From an uncultured Clostridium sp. (GTDB lineage: Bacteria; Bacillota; Clostridia; Lachnospirales; Lachnospiraceae), in NCBI GenBank assembly GCA_905192625.1, contig CAJJLI010000079.1, forward strand, positions 1-7,776: 7,776 bases of DNA, given 5' to 3'. A model generated the notes under the pieces. It saw only the letters and a list, made by a program, of their open reading frames with translations, did not search any database and had not been told where the DNA came from. Below are positions 5,932 through 7,776 of the stretch, one piece after another. Each line of letters starts with the position of its first letter. The first letter of the stretch is position 1. Both the position numbers and the translations under genes were made by a program.

Positions 5932-6125
5932 ATGGAGTTTGTAGTATTAAAAATAAAAGACTTGAATCTAAGATGCAAAGTATATTTTACGTTTCATATT
6001 GAAATAAGAGTAACTTTCGTTTGTTTTCTATGAAAAGGTGAATCCTTCAATATTTACATTAGAAATAAATTGTGATAAAGTAGGACTAGTGTTTAAATTA
6101 GATATAAGTTTGGATGGAGGCATTT
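5932..6125. other. argS leader region without a recognised riboswitch
   Basis: This AT-rich 194-nt stretch separates the terminator from argS. No T-box consensus, anti-terminator or terminator hairpin is visible. A TTTACA at 6053-6058 followed by TGTGATAAAG (6071-6080) could be a weak promoter, but the 15-nt spacing is short. GGAGG at 6116-6120 is the argS ribosome binding site, 5 nt before the ATG. Confidence 0.5.
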
Positions 6126-7776
6126 ATGAAAAAAATAATTGATCATATTGCAGAGGTTGTAACAGATGCATTTGTTACATCTGGCTATGAAGATAAATTT
6201 GGAACTGTGACTGTATCAAATCGCCCGGATTTGTGTCAGTATCAATGCAATGGTGCCCTTGCAGCAGCGAAGCAGTATAAAAAAGCACCGATTATGATTG
6301 CAAATGAGATTGTCGAAAAGTGCAAAGATAATCCGATGTTCGCAGAAATGACAGCAATTATGCCTGGTTTCATTAATATTACTTTAAAGCCTGAATTTTT
6401 AGCAGAGTATTTAAAGAAAATGGCAGAAGATGATAATCTCGGGTTTGAGCCAGCAAATAGTCCTAAGACTATCGTTGTAGATTTTGGTGGTCCTAACGTT
6501 GCAAAACCGCTTCATATCGGACATCTTCGTTCTGCTGTTATTGGAGAAAGTATTAAGAGAATTTTAAAGTACGCTGGACACAATGTGATAGGTGATGCTC
6601 ATCTTGGAGATTGGGGTCTTCAAATGGGATTAATCATTGCTGAGCTTAAGAAAAGAAATAGTGAATTGGTATATTTTGATGATGCATATACAGGTGAATA
6701 CCCTGAAGAAGCGCCTTTTACAATTACAGAATTAGAAGAAATTTATCCTGTGGCAAGTGCATATTCAAAAGAGCACGAAGAATTTAAAGAAGAAGCTAAA
6801 AATATAACAAATCAATTACAAAATGGTCATCGTGGTTATACTGCTCTTTGGAATCATATTTTAGCGGTATCTATTGCTGATTTAAAGAAGAACTATGACA
6901 ATTTGCAGGTAGAGTTTGACCTCTGGAAAAAAGAAAGTGATGCACAGCCTTATATTCCTGACATGGTGGAATATTTAAAGAAAGAAGGCTTTGCACAGGT
7001 AAGTGAAGGTGCGTTAGTTGTTGATGTAAAAGAAGAGACTGACACAAAAGAAATACCTCCATGTATTATATTAAAATCCGATGGATCTGCGCTTTACCAA
7101 ACAACAGATTTAGCGACATTAGTGGAAAGAAGAAAACTATTTAATCCAGACTCTGTTATTTATGTTGTTGATAAAAGACAGGAACTTCACTTTGTTCAAG
7201 TGTTCCGTTGTGCTAGAAAAACAGGCCTAGTGGCTGAAGATACGGCTCTTAGCTTCCTTGGATTTGGTACTATGAACGGAAAAGATGGTAAGCCATTTAA
7301 AACAAGAGAAGGCGGAACTATGCGTCTTGAAAACTTAATTGATAGTATCAATGAAGAAGTTTATAAAAAGATGATGGAAAATCGTGAAATTAATGAGGAT
7401 GAGGCAAGAAAGATCGCAAAAACAGTTGGTTTAGCTGCGCTTAAATATGGCGATTTGTCCAATCAAGCATCCAAGGATTATATCTTTGATATTGATCGTT
7501 TTACTTCCTTTGAAGGAGATACTGGACCTTACATTCTTTATACAATGGTTCGTATTAAATCCATTCTTTCGAAATATCAAACGGTATCCAGTGAAGGAAT
7601 TGACGGCAAGTTCAACCATTTTGAAGCGAATAAAAACCGTGAACGCTCGAAGTCAGAACTTGATTTAATGCTTGTTGCATCTAAATTTAATGATATGGTT
7701 GAGCATGCAGCTGCTGAATTAGCACCACATAAAGTTTGTGCATATATCTATGATTTGGCGAATGCATTCAATAGTT
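6126..7776 (+). CDS. argS: Arginyl-tRNA synthetase, partial (C-terminus beyond window)
   Basis: This class I aminoacyl-tRNA synthetase charges tRNA-Arg with arginine in the cytoplasm. The frame runs open for 550 codons from an ATG with a strong GGAGG 5 nt upstream to the window edge. ArgRS proteins are about 550-590 aa, so perhaps 30-40 residues are missing. The N-terminal Add-1 domain covers about residues 1-110. The catalytic domain starts with GGPNVAKPLHIGHLRS (121-136), with the HIGH motif at 130-133, then a GDAHLGDWGLQMG segment. The second signature is GKPFKTREGGT (388-398) instead of a canonical KMSKS; this variant also occurs in E. coli-type ArgRS and is considered active. The DALR anticodon-binding domain follows, from about FEGDTGPYILYTMVRIKSI to the edge. 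It is a housekeeping gene separated from the padR operon by a terminator, so it is independently transcribed. Confidence 0.96.
   Translation, partial: MKKIIDHIAEVVTDAFVTSGYEDKFGTVTVSNRPDLCQYQCNGALAAAKQYKKAPIMIANEIVEKCKDNPMFAEMTAIMPGFINITLKPEFLAEYLKKMAEDDNLGFEPANSPKTIVVDFGGPNVAKPLHIGHLRSAVIGESIKRILKYAGHNVIGDAHLGDWGLQMGLIIAELKKRNSELVYFDDAYTGEYPEEAPFTITELEEIYPVASAYSKEHEEFKEEAKNITNQLQNGHRGYTALWNHILAVSIADLKKNYDNLQVEFDLWKKESDAQPYIPDMVEYLKKEGFAQVSEGALVVDVKEETDTKEIPPCIILKSDGSALYQTTDLATLVERRKLFNPDSVIYVVDKRQELHFVQVFRCARKTGLVAEDTALSFLGFGTMNGKDGKPFKTREGGTMRLENLIDSINEEVYKKMMENREINEDEARKIAKTVGLAALKYGDLSNQASKDYIFDIDRFTSFEGDTGPYILYTMVRIKSILSKYQTVSSEGIDGKFNHFEANKNRERSKSELDLMLVASKFNDMVEHAAAELAPHKVCAYIYDLANAFNS

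Noticed and set aside
5932..6125. T-box leader upstream of argS
   Set aside because: The conserved T-box sequence and anti-terminator/terminator pair were looked for and not seen.
7447..7668. Frames overlapping the 3' part of argS on both strands
   Set aside because: They lie inside the argS frame, which has continuous family similarity, and they show no independent motif.

Overview
The window is AT-rich with strong Shine-Dalgarno sites, mostly co-directional genes and Rho-independent terminators. The gene types and protein wording suggest a Gram-positive anaerobe of the Clostridia, most likely a Lachnospiraceae-type genome. That placement is inference from protein style; no rRNA gene or other marker is present.

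Layout. (1) Positions 1-939 hold the end of a branched-chain amino-acid ABC transporter operon: the 3' end of a livG-like ATPase gene, oddly corrupted near the window edge by an 18-T run and a lost H-loop histidine, followed by an intact livF. A hairpin terminator closes the operon at 1060-1106. (2) Positions 1134-3297 form a looser, accessory-looking stretch. It contains a decayed minus-strand gene resembling DUF4362 proteins (not recorded as an ORF because of an in-frame stop), an intact short-chain dehydrogenase/reductase of the general-stress (YhdF/YdaD-like) type, a convergent terminator with interleaved inverted repeats, and a minus-strand ankyrin-repeat gene that has lost its start. (3) Positions 3406-5931 are a compact four-gene operon: a PadR-family regulator, a DUF1700/HAAS membrane protein, a DUF4097 membrane-anchored beta-repeat protein and a small PspC-domain protein. 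It has a good sigma-A-type promoter carrying a perfect 8-bp dyad, tight translational coupling (TAG/TTG abutment, then an ATGA overlap) and a strong terminator. (4) From 6126 to the right edge is argS, arginyl-tRNA synthetase, missing only its extreme C-terminus.

How the genes fit together. LivG and LivF would be the two ATPases of one importer. PadR, HAAS, DUF4097 and PspC look like a self-regulated envelope-sensing module: PadR probably represses its own promoter, the HAAS protein is the membrane partner that commonly accompanies PadR, and the DUF4097 and PspC proteins are envelope or stress components. I found no CRISPR array, tRNA, rRNA, T-box, intact mobile element or clear defence system. 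No wholly new system is demonstrated. The PadR-HAAS-DUF4097-PspC operon and the two broken minus-strand genes are the best leads.
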